Below are positions 47,701 to 56,846 of a DNA stretch of 64,000 bases, piece after piece. The DNA comes from Brachybacterium sp. Z12 (GTDB lineage: Bacteria; Actinomycetota; Actinomycetes; Actinomycetales; Dermabacteraceae), in assembly GCF_014400405.1 (NCBI RefSeq), contig NZ_CP060496.1, positions 1,984,001 to 2,048,000 on the forward strand, in the 5' to 3' direction. A model generated the notes under the pieces. It saw nothing but the letters and a program-made list of their open reading frames with translations. It did no database searches and was not told the origin of the DNA. Within the stretch, counting starts at the first letter, position 1. Every line of letters starts with the position of its first letter. Position numbers and translations under genes: made by a program.

Positions 47701-49419
47701 ATGACCACCACCACCACCACCGCAGAGCCGACTGCCACCGGCCCCGACGCGCCCTCCGCGCCGCGCCCGAGCCGAGCGCCGCTGGACCCCGGCTGGTGCG
47801 GGAGGTGCGCGCGGCTCGCCGACATGTGGCGCGCACCGTGGCCCTGGGGCTGGTGCAGTCCGCGTGCATCATCGTCACCGCTGTGGTCATCGCCCGGCTC
47901 GGCTCGCAGCTGCTGGTCGAGCGCGCGATCCCCCAGGGGACGCCCTCGCTGCTGCTGGTGCTGGTCATGGCGCTCGCGCTGCGTGCCGGCGCGGTGCTCC
48001 TCGAGGAGGCCACCGCCCACCGGGCAGCGACCGAGGCGATCAGCGAGCTGCGCGGGAGGATCGTGGGCCATGCCGCCCGGCTCGGCCCGCGTGCCGGGGC
48101 GGGGCGGGGCGCAGACCTCACCTCCCTCGCGACCACCGGCATCGAGAACCTGCGCCCCTACCTGGTGGGGTACGTGCCGCAGCTGATGCTCTCGCTGACC
48201 GTGACCCCGCTGTGCCTGCTGACGATCGGCCTGCTCGATCCGATCAGCGCCGTGATCGCGCTGGTGACCCTTCCGCTGGTGCCGCTGTTCATGATCCTGG
48301 TCGGCAAGCTCACGGTGGGACGCTCCGAGAGGCTGATCGCGGATATGCGCTCGCTGTGGAGCCAGCTGCTGGATCTGGTGGACGGCCTGCCGACACTGCG
48401 GGCGCTGGGACGCGAGCGGGGCCCGGAGAAGATGGTGCGCGATCTCGGTGATCGTCACCGCGCCTCGGCGATGGGCTCGCTGAAGTACGCCTTCCTCTCC
48501 TCGATGGTGCTCGAGCTGCTGGCGACGCTGTGCGTGGCCCTGATCGCGGTGAGCATCGGGATGCGGCTGGTCTATGGAGAGATGGAGCTCGCCCCGGCGC
48601 TCGCGGTGCTGGTGCTGGCGCCCGAGATCTATCAGCCGCTGCGCAACGTCGGCTCCCAGTACCACTCCTCGACCGACGGCCTGGCCGCGGTGAGCGCCGC
48701 CTTCGAGGTGCTCGACGAGGAGCCCACGGCCGACGGCACCCGGCCGGCGCCCGATCTGCGCACCTCCACCCTCCGCCTGCGCGGGGTCTCGGTGCGCTCC
48801 CGCGACGGCTTCGCGCCGCACCGCGCCGAGCTCGAGGTGCGGCCCGGGCGGGTGCTGGCGCTGACCGGCCCTTCCGGGGCGGGCAAGACCACCGCGGCGC
48901 AGGTGCTGCTGGGACTGCTCGAGGCCGACGAGGGCCGGGCCGAGATCCTCGCCGCCGACGGCGCGGTCACGGGTGTGCGCGAGGTGCAGCGGCGCAGCCT
49001 CTGGGACCAGGTGGTGCTCCTCCCCAGCGGCCGGTGCTGCCACCTGGGACGATCCGCTCCGTGCTCGCCGGCGCCCGCCCGGGCGCCGGGCAGGCCGAGC
49101 TCGATGCCGCGGCGGCGGCGACGGGCCTGGACGCGGTGATCGCCGAGCGCGGCTGGGACGCGGACCTCGGCCGTGCCGGGCATGGGATCTCCCTCGGGGA
49201 GCGGCAGCGTCTCGCCCTGGCCCGGGCCGCGCTCTCTCCCCCGCCCCGCTGGTGGTGCTCGATGAGCCCACCGCGCATCTCGACGGTGCCACCGAGCAGG
49301 TGGTCCTCGACCTGATCGACGCCCTGCGGGCCCAGGGGCGCACCGTCATCGTCATCGCCCACCGCTCGCGGCTGGTGGACGTGGCCGATGATGTCGCGCG
49401 AGTGGAGGCCGGGCGATGA
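47701..49419 (+). CDS. cydD: Thiol reductant ABC exporter subunit CydD (three frame breaks)
   Basis: This half-transporter of about 573 aa, with CydC, exports cysteine/glutathione-type thiols needed to assemble cytochrome bd. Six membrane segments (for example LVQSACIIVTAVVIARLG and LSLTVTPLCLLTIGLLDPISAVIAL) precede the ATPase with Walker A GPSGAGKTT, signature ISLGERQRLALARA and Walker B LVVLDEPTAHLD. Frame breaks near 47790, 49027 and 49241 each need one C (giving DPRLVREVRAARR, LLPQRPVLPPGTIRSVL and SPPAPLVVLDEP). It overlaps cydC by ATGA. Confidence 0.93.
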
Positions 49420-51136
49420 GCACCACCAACTCCGCCCCCTCCGACCTTCGCCGCGCCGAGCAGGCGCTGCAGATCCCCTTCGGTCGTCTGCTCGCCGCCG
49501 TGCTCGCCGCCTGCGCGACCCTCGGCTCCGCCTTCGCGCTTGCCGCCGTCTCCGCCTATCTGGTCACCCGGGCCTGGACGATGCCGCCGGTGCTGGACCT
49601 CACCGTGGCCGTGGTGATGGTGCGGGCGCTCGGCGTCTCCCGCGGAGTGTTCCGCTGGCTCGAGCGGATGCTCACCCATGACCTCGCCCTGCGGGGCGTC
49701 GTCTCCCTGCGCACGAACCTGTTCACGGCGCTGGCCGCCCGCCCCGACGATGCCCTCACGCGGCTGCGCCGAGGCGACCTGCTGGCCCGCCTCGGCGACG
49801 ACGCCCAGGAGCTCGGCGACCACGTCATCAAGGCGATCGTCCCGGGCCTGGTGGCCGTGGTCATGTTCGTGGCCGTCCTGGCGACATTCGCCCCCTGTCA
49901 TGGCTCGCAACCCTCACGATGCTCGCGGCGCTGCTGGTCGCGAGCGTGCTCGCACCGCTCGCCGCACTCCGCGCCGCACGCCTGACCGAGCAGGCCGTGG
50001 TCACCACCCGCTCGGCGGTGAGCGCCCAGGTGCTCGAGATCCTCGACGACGCCACCTCGCTGCAGATCGACGGCCGCCTCGACACCGCGCTGGAGGAGCT
50101 CCGCGGCGGGCAGTCGGCGCATGACACCGCGATCGACCGCGCCGCCCTGCCCTCCGCGGTCGCCTCCGCAGCGGTGCCGCTGACGATGATCCTCGCCGTG
50201 TCCGGGTCCCTGCTGGCCGCCGGGACGGTCTGGCTCGACGGCGGAGCCTCGGCCGGGCAGATCGGCATCCTGCTGCTGCTCCCGCTGTCCTCCTTCGAGG
50301 CCGCGACCGCGCTGCCGGCCGCCGCCACCCAGTACGCCCGCTCCCGCGCCGCCGCGCAGCGCCTCGCGACGCTGGTGGGCCCTCGCGTCGAGGCCCCGGC
50401 CGCTCCCGGTGCAGGGACGGCGCGGCCCGCATCAGCGCGACCGACATCAGCGAGTCTGCGGGCAGTGGATCTGAGCGCCGGGTGGACCGCCGGGGCGCCA
50501 CGTGTGACGGGGCTCGACCTCGAACTGCCCGCCGGGGCACGGCTCGCAGTCGTCGGCCCCTCGGGCAGCGGCAAGTCGACGCTGCTGGCCACGCTCGCCG
50601 GACTGCTCGATCCGCTCGATGGCCGGGTCGAGCTCGATGGGGAAGATCTCGCCTCCCTCGCGCCGCACGCCGTGCGGTCACGGGTGACGATGTTCGCCGA
50701 GGACGGTCACGTCTTCGCGACCACCGTGCGGGAGAACCTGAAGGTGGTGCACGGGGATCTCACGGACGATCAGGTGGAGACGGCGCTGGCCACCGTCGGC
50801 CTCGATGGCTGGGTCGCGACGCTGCCCCGCGGGCTGGACACGATGCTCGGACCGGACGGGACCACCATCTCCGGCGGTGAACGGCGCCGGTTGCTGCTCG
50901 CGCGAGCCGTGGCGCGCGGCGGGCCCGTGCTCCTGCTCGACGAGCCCACCGAGCATCTTGACACCGCCCTGGGCGATCGGCTGCTGCGGGCTCTGCTCGA
51001 TCCGGGCGATGATTCCCTGGTGCCCGCGGAGACGACCGTCGTGGTGGTCACCCACCGCGTCGAGGCGATCCCCGACGGCACTCCGGTGCTGCGTCTGGGC
51101 ACCGCCGCCCCCGCTCGTTCCGAGGAGAGCCGATGA
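49416..51136 (+). CDS. cydC: Thiol reductant ABC exporter subunit CydC (one frame break)
   Basis: This partner half-transporter is about 573 aa. The membrane domain begins LLAAVLAACATLGSAFALAAVSAYLVTRAW, and the conserved CydC part RALGVSRGVFRWLERMLTHDLALR follows. The ATPase has GPSGSGKSTLLATLAGLLDP, signature ISGGERRRLLLARAV, and Walker B VLLLDEPTEHLD. The frame breaks near 49894, where CCCCC needs one C to give FAPLSWLATLTMLAALLV. It overlaps the histidine kinase start by ATGA, tying the kinase to the oxidase operon. Confidence 0.93.
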
Positions 51137-52267
51137 CCTCGACCACCCCGCCTGCACGGGCCGATCGGCCCCGTATCCAGATCTCTCGCCGGTGCCGTCC
51201 TTGCGGGCAGCGAGACCGAGGACCTGCTCGACCTGCTGCTCCACTCTGCCCGCACGGATCTGGTCGCCCGCAGCGCCGCACTGGTGATGCCGCTGAGCCC
51301 CGGCGCCTGGGCGGTGGAGATGGTCGAGGGGCCCGATGCCGCAGCTCTGCTGGGAGAGGAGATCCCCGCCGAGTCGAGCGTCGGGCTCGCCCTGCACCGC
51401 GCCGACGCGGACGCCCTCGAGGCGATCGGCACGCTCGAGGTCGGCCAGGAGAGCTGCCGCGCCCTGGTGGCGGTGGCCGACGCCGCCGAGCACGGCTCAG
51501 GGCTGCTGACCGTGCTGCGCGCTGAGGACTCCCCTGCGTTCACCGAAGCGGACCGTGAACGGCTGGACTCGCTGGCAGGCCTGGTCACCCTCACCCTCCG
51601 CGTCCCGACGCTGCGCTCCAGCAGCGAGATCGATGATGAGCGCGGCAGGATCGCCCGCGATCTGCACGACCTCGCGATCCAGGAGCTGTTCGCGGTGGGG
51701 ATGGAGCTCGAGAGCCTGGTGGAGTCCCTGGGCTCCCCCGACGTCACGCCGTCCAAAGCCCGGATCCGCAGCTCGGTCGCGACGTCCGTGCAGGGGGTCG
51801 AGAACGCCGTGGCACAGATCCGACAGATCGTGCAGTCACTGCGGCGCGAACGCGCCGAGGCCACGCTCACCGAGCAGCTGCGCCATGAGGTCGGCCTGGC
51901 CACAGCCGGGCTGGGGTTCGTCCCTTCGATGCGGCTGCCTCCGCGGCCCTCGGAGATGGATGCCGAGCTGCCCGGGGAGATCGCCGAGGACGTGGTGGCG
52001 GTGGTGCGCGAGTGCCTGGCGAATGCGGCGCGGCATGCGCACGCCAGTGCGGTCGCGGTGTCGGTGAGCGTGTTCTCCGAGGGTGTCGACCGGGTCGTCC
52101 AGGTCAACGTCTCCGACAACGGGCGCGGGATCGATCCCTCGGTGCGGCGCCGCAGCGGGCTGGCGAACATGTCCTCCCGGGCGCGGCGTCACTCCGGCTG
52201 GGTGGACGCGATCAACCTCGAGCCGGGCACGATGATCTCCTGGCGGGTCACCCTGCCGACGAGCTGA
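51133..52267 (+). CDS. Cytoplasmic GAF-type sensor histidine kinase, HisKA_3/NarX-DegS class (one frame change)
   Basis: The protein is about 378 aa with no membrane segment. Residues about 20-160 look like a GAF sensor domain (SETEDLLDLLLHSARTDLVARSAALVMPLS). A HisKA_3 dimerisation domain follows with the phospho-accepting His in RIARDLHDLAIQELF, then an HATPase with ECLANAARHAHA and SDNGRGIDPSVRR. The layout recalls DevS-type redox kinases but is shorter, and no haem ligand can be assigned. The frame changes near 51180 (CAGATCTCTCGCC). It is coupled to cydC by ATGA and convergent with the response regulator, 9 bases away. Confidence 0.88.
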
Positions 52268-52276
52268 GCGCTCGGA

Positions 52277-52903
52277 TCACTGCTTCCAGCTGGCGCGGCG
52301 GCGGGCGGCCACCATCGCCGCGACCTGGGTGCGGCGCTGCATGCCGAGGGTCTGCAGAATCACGGTGACGCGGTTCTTGACCGTCTTCTCCGCGATGCCG
52401 AGCGCTTCGGCGATCTCGCGGTTGGAGTGGCCGTCGCCGATGAGCTCGACCACCCGCTGATCGGACTCCGACAGCCCCTGCTCGTCGTCGGCGTGCTCGG
52501 CCGGCCAGATCGACTTGCCGGCACGCACCGCGAGGATCGCCTCGACGATCTCCTGCGACCGCGCGGATTTCAGCATCAGCCCGGCGGCTCCCGCAGCCTT
52601 CGACTCCCGCAGCGCGGCATCATCGTCGAAGCTGGTCAGCACCAGCATCAGCTGCTCGGGGTTCAGCTCCCGCGCCGCCTTCATGACGTCGATGCCGGTG
52701 CCGTCCGGCAGCTGGAGGTCCACCACCAGGACCTCGGGACGGATCGCGGGCAGCCGACGGTTCGCCTCGGTCACCGAGGAGGCCTCACCCACCACGCTCA
52801 GGTCGGAATGGGCGTCGATGACCGTGACGATCCCGCGGCGGACCACCTCGTGGTCGTCCACCAGCATCACGCGGATCGGGCCTGGCTGTTCGGTCGCTGT
52901 CAC
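52277..52903 (-). CDS. NarL/LuxR-type response regulator
   Basis: The 208-aa protein has a receiver domain (VMLVDDHEVVRRG, phospho-Asp in VLVVDLQLPDG, TSFDDD, Lys in GLMLKSARS) and a LuxR-type helix-turn-helix (LSESDQRVVELIGDGHSNREIAEALGIAEKTVKNRV). The start is GTG 52903, preceded by AGGAAGGA. It faces the kinase gene, an unusual convergent arrangement for a cognate pair. It probably answers to the redox or oxygen signal sensed by that kinase and controls cyd expression (inference). Confidence 0.9.
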   Translation of the reverse strand: MTATEQPGPIRVMLVDDHEVVRRGIVTVIDAHSDLSVVGEASSVTEANRRLPAIRPEVLVVDLQLPDGTGIDVMKAARELNPEQLMLVLTSFDDDAALRESKAAGAAGLMLKSARSQEIVEAILAVRAGKSIWPAEHADDEQGLSESDQRVVELIGDGHSNREIAEALGIAEKTVKNRVTVILQTLGMQRRTQVAAMVAARRRASWKQ

Positions 52904-53016
52904 TGAGCGTCCTTCCTCACGAAATCCCTCACGAAATCCTGCGCTGCCTCGGCATCGGGGCCGGGATCTGCGCCCGTCTCCCATCGATCTCTCGACGATG
53001 CAATCTACCGCACCGG

Positions 53017-53959
53017 CTAGGGGGCGGCCCTGCGCTGGCACCTCGGGCAGAAGTGCGAGGAGCGCCCGCCATACATCTCGCGTCGGATCACGCCCCCGCA
53101 GCGGGGGCAGGCCTGCCCTGTGCGCCCGTACACCGCGAGCGAGCGGGCGAAGTAGCCGCTGCGGCCGTCCACGTTGACGTACAGGGCATCGAAGCTGGTG
53201 CCGCCCACCTCGAGAGCCCGCTCCATCACCTCGCGCGCGGCGCGGAGGATCTCCAGCGCCTTCCGCTGGCTCAGCGCCATGCCGGGGTGTCGAAGCGGTT
53301 GCGGGCCGCCCACAGCGCCTCGTCGGCGTAGATGTTCCCGATCCCGGAGACCAGCTGCTGGTTCAGCAGCAGGGTCTTCACGCCGCTGCGGCGCATGCGC
53401 AGTGCACGGGCGACGGTGGGCAGGTCGATCGCGGGATCCAGCAGGTCGCGTGCGACATGAGCGGTGTCCGCGGGCAGCAGCTCATCGGGGCTGCCCCTCC
53501 CCGCGAGCGCACCGTCGGCCGCCTCGACCAGCTCGCTGGTCCACAGCCCGCCGAAGAGGCGCTGGTCGACGAGGTCCACGCGAGCACCGTCGTCGAGGTG
53601 CAGCGAGAGGCGGCGGTGGCGCAGCGGATCGGAGGCCGGTCCCTCCGAGGGCACCACGGGGGCCGACGGCGCACCGTCCGCGGTGCCGATCCGCAGCTGC
53701 CCGCTCATCCCCAGATGCGCCATCAGCGCCTCGCCGGTGTCGGCGCCGTCGGCGTCGGCCAGCCGCCACCACAGGAACTTGCCGCGCCGCACCACGGCGG
53801 TGAGGGTGCTGTCGATCAGCACGGCGCGCAGCCGGTCCACTCCCCGGTCTGGCGGCGGATGATGCGGGCGTCGAGCAGCTCGAGCTCGGTGATGGTGCGG
53901 CCGACGGTGCGGGGTTCGAGACCTCGGCGGACAACCTCCACCTCTGGCAGTTCGGGCAT
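53017..53959 (-). CDS. mutM: Formamidopyrimidine-DNA glycosylase MutM (two frame breaks)
   Basis: This base-excision repair enzyme is about 314 aa and removes 8-oxoguanine. It starts [17 protein letters not shown], with Pro as the catalytic N-terminal amine after Met removal and Glu3. It contains [21 protein letters not shown] and [21 protein letters not shown], and ends in a zinc finger with two CxxC pairs (ACPRCGG ... FCPRCQR). Frame breaks near 53848 (giving [15 protein letters not shown]) and near 53290 (giving [15 protein letters not shown]) each need one base. It follows rnc by 4 bases. Confidence 0.95.
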
Positions 53960-53963
53960 GTTC

Positions 53964-54714
53964 TCAGCCTCGCGGGATCAGGGCCTCGCCGCGCTCGGCG
54001 AGGACTCCACGCACCGCGTTCTGGGCCGCGGCGAGCTCGGCATCCTTCTTCGAGGCGCCGTCGCCGCTGGCGGTGACGATGCCGTCGACGGTGACCGTCG
54101 CGGTGAAGGTCTTCTGGTGCTCGAGGCCGGCCTCGGTGATCGCGTAGACGACGCTCGCGCCGTCGGCGGCCGCGATCTCCTGCAGCCGGGACTTGAAGTC
54201 ATACCCGGTCTCGAGGAACTCATCGGAGTCGAGCAGCGGACGCAGCAGGTCCAGCACGAACCGACGCGAGACGTCCTGTCCCAGCGCCAGATGGACCGCT
54301 CCGATCACGGCCTCGGTGGTGTCAGCGAGGATCGAGGCCTTCGCACGACCGCCGGTGAGGTCCTCGCCGCGGCCCAGCCGCACGTAGGCGCCGAGGTCGA
54401 GCTTGAGGCGATCACGGCGAGCGCGCGGGTGCTCACGGTCGCGGCCCGTCGCCGAGCGAGGTCGCCCTCGGGCAGTGTGGGGTGGGAGGCGTAGAGGTGC
54501 TCGGTGACGGCCAGCTGCAGCACCGCGTCGCCGAGGAACTCGAGCCGCTCGTTGTGCGGCAGCCCGTCGTTCTCGTACGAGTAGGAGCGATGGGTCAGCG
54601 CCAGCTCGAGCAGCCCGGAGGCCTTGAGATCAGCGGCCTGTGCACCGTCCAGGGAAGACGGTCGAGCAGACCCTGCGGGGCGGCGGCCTCGGTGGCGCGG
54701 CGCCTGCGCGCCAT
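53964..54714 (-). CDS. rnc: Ribonuclease III (two frame breaks)
   Basis: The enzyme is about 250 aa and cleaves double-stranded RNA, including rRNA precursors. The catalytic signature is [21 protein letters not shown], with a second acidic site in [18 protein letters not shown]-terminal double-stranded RNA-binding domain spans [24 protein letters not shown] to [16 protein letters not shown]. Frame breaks near 54655 (giving [17 protein letters not shown]) and near 54405 (giving [16 protein letters not shown]) each need one base. The start overlaps the yceD stop by 1 base. Confidence 0.94.
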
Positions 54715-55286
54715 CAGGCCTCCTCGTTCTTCGTCTCATCGTCGAGCAGGCCCTGCAGCGCGGCGAAGCGGGGGTCGATGATGTCGTGGGCGTGGTCCGG
54801 ATCGTCCTCCATCCGGAAGCCGCACTGGCTGCACAGGCCGGGGCAGTCCTCGCGGCAGAGGGGACGCTCGTCGGCCTCCATGGCGAGGGCGTCGCGGACC
54901 AGCGGTCCGACGTTGACGTAGTCGTCCTCGAAGAGGACGGAGTCCTCCCTGTCCTCTGCCTTGACCTTCTCGGGGTACATGAACAGCTCGTCGAGGCGTG
55001 CGGAGACGTCCTGATCGACCGGGTCGAGGCAGCGAGAGCACTCGCCCTCGAGGTGGGCGGTCACGGTGCCGTGGACGTAGATTCCCTCGACCACGGATTC
55101 GAGCTCCGCCTCGACGGCGATGTCCTGGCCCTCGGGGACCTGCATCGCGACGCCGCCGGCCTCACGACCCGGGGCGGGGACGGTGCGTTCCACGCTGCGG
55201 TGCGATCCGGTGCGGCCGACGAGGTCGATCGCATCGAATTTGAGCGACGTATCGAGCGAGCTGCTGGGGGTGGCGTCGGAAGACAT
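54714..55286 (-). CDS. YceD/DUF177 family protein
   Basis: The 190-aa protein belongs to the YceD (DUF177) family, linked to 23S rRNA accumulation. It has the [22 protein letters not shown] core and a Cys-rich end ([15 protein letters not shown], a probable zinc site), then [15 protein letters not shown] chose ATG 55286 because of AGGA spacing; an in-frame ATG at 55319 would directly abut the coaD stop. In most bacteria rpmF (L32) follows this gene, but here rnc follows directly. Confidence 0.88.
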   Translation of the reverse strand: MSSDATPSSSLDTSLKFDAIDLVGRTGSHRSVERTVPAPGREAGGVAMQVPEGQDIAVEAELESVVEGIYVHGTVTAHLEGECSRCLDPVDQDVSARLDELFMYPEKVKAEDREDSVLFEDDYVNVGPLVRDALAMEADERPLCREDCPGLCSQCGFRMEDDPDHAHDIIDPRFAALQGLLDDETKNEEA

Positions 55287-55319
55287 CGGTGACGGTCCTG
55301 TTCGTGTCGTGGGGGTCAT

Positions 55320-55811
55320 TCAGGATACGGCGGTGGCGGCGCTCAGGGCGTCCAGGGAGGGCTCGGGGAGCATGTCGGAGACATCACCTCCGAGGGCGTG
55401 GACCTCCCGCACCAGCGATGAGGAGATGTGGGCGAGCGTCGAGTCGGTGAGCAGGAAGACGGTGTCGACGCCGGCGAGGTGCTGGTTCATCCGCGCCATC
55501 GGCTCCTCATAGGCGAGGTCGAGCTGGGAGCGCAGCCCGCGCACGACGGCACCGGCGCCGACCTCACGGCAGAAGTCGACGAGCAGCCCCTTGGGCAGGG
55601 TGCGGACCTCGACCTGCTCGGAGAGCTGCTCCTGGGCGAGGGTCTGCGTGATCGCCGACTTCCGCGCCTCGAGGTCGAGCATCCCCTTCTTCGAGGGGTT
55701 GTGGGAGACGGCGATGATCACGTGGTGGCCGAGGGCTGCGGCCCGGCGGGTGAGGTCGAGGTGACCCAGGGTGAAGGGGTCGAACGAGCCGGGCAGGACG
55801 ACGGTGCTCAT
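55320..55811 (-). CDS. coaD: Phosphopantetheine adenylyltransferase CoaD
   Basis: The 163-aa enzyme adenylates 4'-phosphopantetheine in coenzyme A synthesis. It has GSFDPFTLGHLDL (nucleotidyltransferase TxGH), VIIAVSHNPSKKGML, VVRGLRSQLDLAYEEPMARMN and the second nucleotide motif LAHISSSLVREV. It is complete and of normal length. It starts the coaD-yceD-rnc-mutM run and is separated from rsmD, its usual upstream neighbour, by about 3 kb of unrelated genes. Confidence 0.97.
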   Translation of the reverse strand: MSTVVLPGSFDPFTLGHLDLTRRAAALGHHVIIAVSHNPSKKGMLDLEARKSAITQTLAQEQLSEQVEVRTLPKGLLVDFCREVGAGAVVRGLRSQLDLAYEEPMARMNQHLAGVDTVFLLTDSTLAHISSSLVREVHALGGDVSDMLPEPSLDALSAATAVS

Positions 55812-55852
55812 GGAGCCACTCTAGTGCTCTGCGGCTCCGGGTCCGAGAGGGC

Positions 55853-56233
55853 TCAGGTGAGCTCGAGCTGCACCTCGTGGCGGCCGTCGTCGTGGACGGT
55901 GCCGATGGTCAGGGAGCCTGTGAGCCCGGCGAGCTCATCGGTGCCGGAGCCGGGGGCGATGACGTAGTGGAGGGTGGGCTCACCCTCGTCCATGGCGCCG
56001 AGCTGCTGGAGGGCGAGGGTGCCGCGGCGGCCGTCGACCGTGCCCTCGAAGGTCTCCGTCGCCACGTAGCCGGCGCTGCCGCTCGAGGGATCGCCAGCGG
56101 TGAGCATCACTCCCTGCGAGGTTCCCTCGATCTGGCCAGCCCAAGTCTTGGCGAGGTCGAAGCGGCCCTCGGCGGCGGGGAGCTGCTCGCCGGGGCTCAT
56201 CTGCACGGTGAAGGTGGCACTGAGGGTGGTCAT
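55853..56233 (-). CDS. DUF3224 family protein
   Basis: The 126-aa protein matches the DUF3224 family, allene-oxide-cyclase-like small beta barrels. Characteristic parts are SATFTVQMSPGEQ, GRFDLAKTWAGQIEGTSQGVML, GYVATETFEGTVDGRRGTLALQQLG and YVIAPGSGTDELAGLTGSLTI. The biochemical role is unknown. It is the last of three genes inserted between rsmD and coaD. Confidence 0.87.
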   Translation of the reverse strand: MTTLSATFTVQMSPGEQLPAAEGRFDLAKTWAGQIEGTSQGVMLTAGDPSSGSAGYVATETFEGTVDGRRGTLALQQLGAMDEGEPTLHYVIAPGSGTDELAGLTGSLTIGTVHDDGRHEVQLELT

Positions 56234-56249
56234 AGCACCAGTATCCGTC

Positions 56250-56825
56250 TCAGGCGGTCTGCTGGGAATCGAACTCGCTCGCCAGCAGGGCGTAGGACAT
56301 GCCGTCGAGCCAGCGGCCGCTGCGGTGGAGGGACTCCTCACGGAATGTCCCCTCGTGCCGCATCCCGATCTTCTCCATCACGCGGCGGGAGGCGAGGTTC
56401 TCGGCGAAGCAGTCCGCTTCGACGCGGCGCACTCCCAGCTCCTCGAAGGCGAGACGGAGCAGGGCTGCGGCGAACTCTGTGCCGAAGCCTCGGCCGTGCG
56501 CGGCGGGGTCCAGCACCCAGCCGATCTCGGCCTGCTGCCCTCTGGCCTGCTCGACCATGTCGGCCTGGGACCAGGCGTCCTGGAGCCCCACCATGCCGGT
56601 GGCGACGATCTCGCCGTCGAGCAGTCCCACCATGCAGCTGTCGAGCCTGGCGTCCCACCATTGCTGATGGTCCTCGGCGGTGGTGCTGAGCGTGGTGGTC
56701 CACTCCTGCACCTGGGGCAGGCGGTACCAGGGCCAGATCGTCGCGGCGTCCTCGGAGCGGCCGGGTCGCAGCACGAGGCGCTCGGTGTGCAGGGGCAGGT
56801 CGAGCTCGGCGAGTGTGCGTGTCAT
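56250..56825 (-). CDS. GNAT-family N-acetyltransferase (RimJ/RimL-like)
   Basis: The 191-aa protein has a complete GNAT fold. It opens with TERLVLRPGRSEDAATIWPWYR, and the acetyl-CoA loop is LDPAAHGRGFGTEFAAALLRLAFEEL (Q/RxxGxG/A form GRGFGT). The RimJ-like ending RRVEADCFAENLASRRVMEKIGMRHEG follows. It should acetylate an amine on a protein or small molecule; the target is unknown. It lies 16 bases from the DUF3224 gene and 21 from the HNH gene, so these could be one transcript. Confidence 0.9.
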   Translation of the reverse strand: MTRTLAELDLPLHTERLVLRPGRSEDAATIWPWYRLPQVQEWTTTLSTTAEDHQQWWDARLDSCMVGLLDGEIVATGMVGLQDAWSQADMVEQARGQQAEIGWVLDPAAHGRGFGTEFAAALLRLAFEELGVRRVEADCFAENLASRRVMEKIGMRHEGTFREESLHRSGRWLDGMSYALLASEFDSQQTA

Positions 56826-56846
56826 CGCGCCAGGGTAGCCGCGTGC

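Noticed and set aside
46866-49910. Long open frame antisense to cydB-cydC (about 1,000 codons)
   Set aside because: Composition is His/Gln/Arg/Gly-rich, no domain is visible, and well-known cyd genes occupy the other strand.
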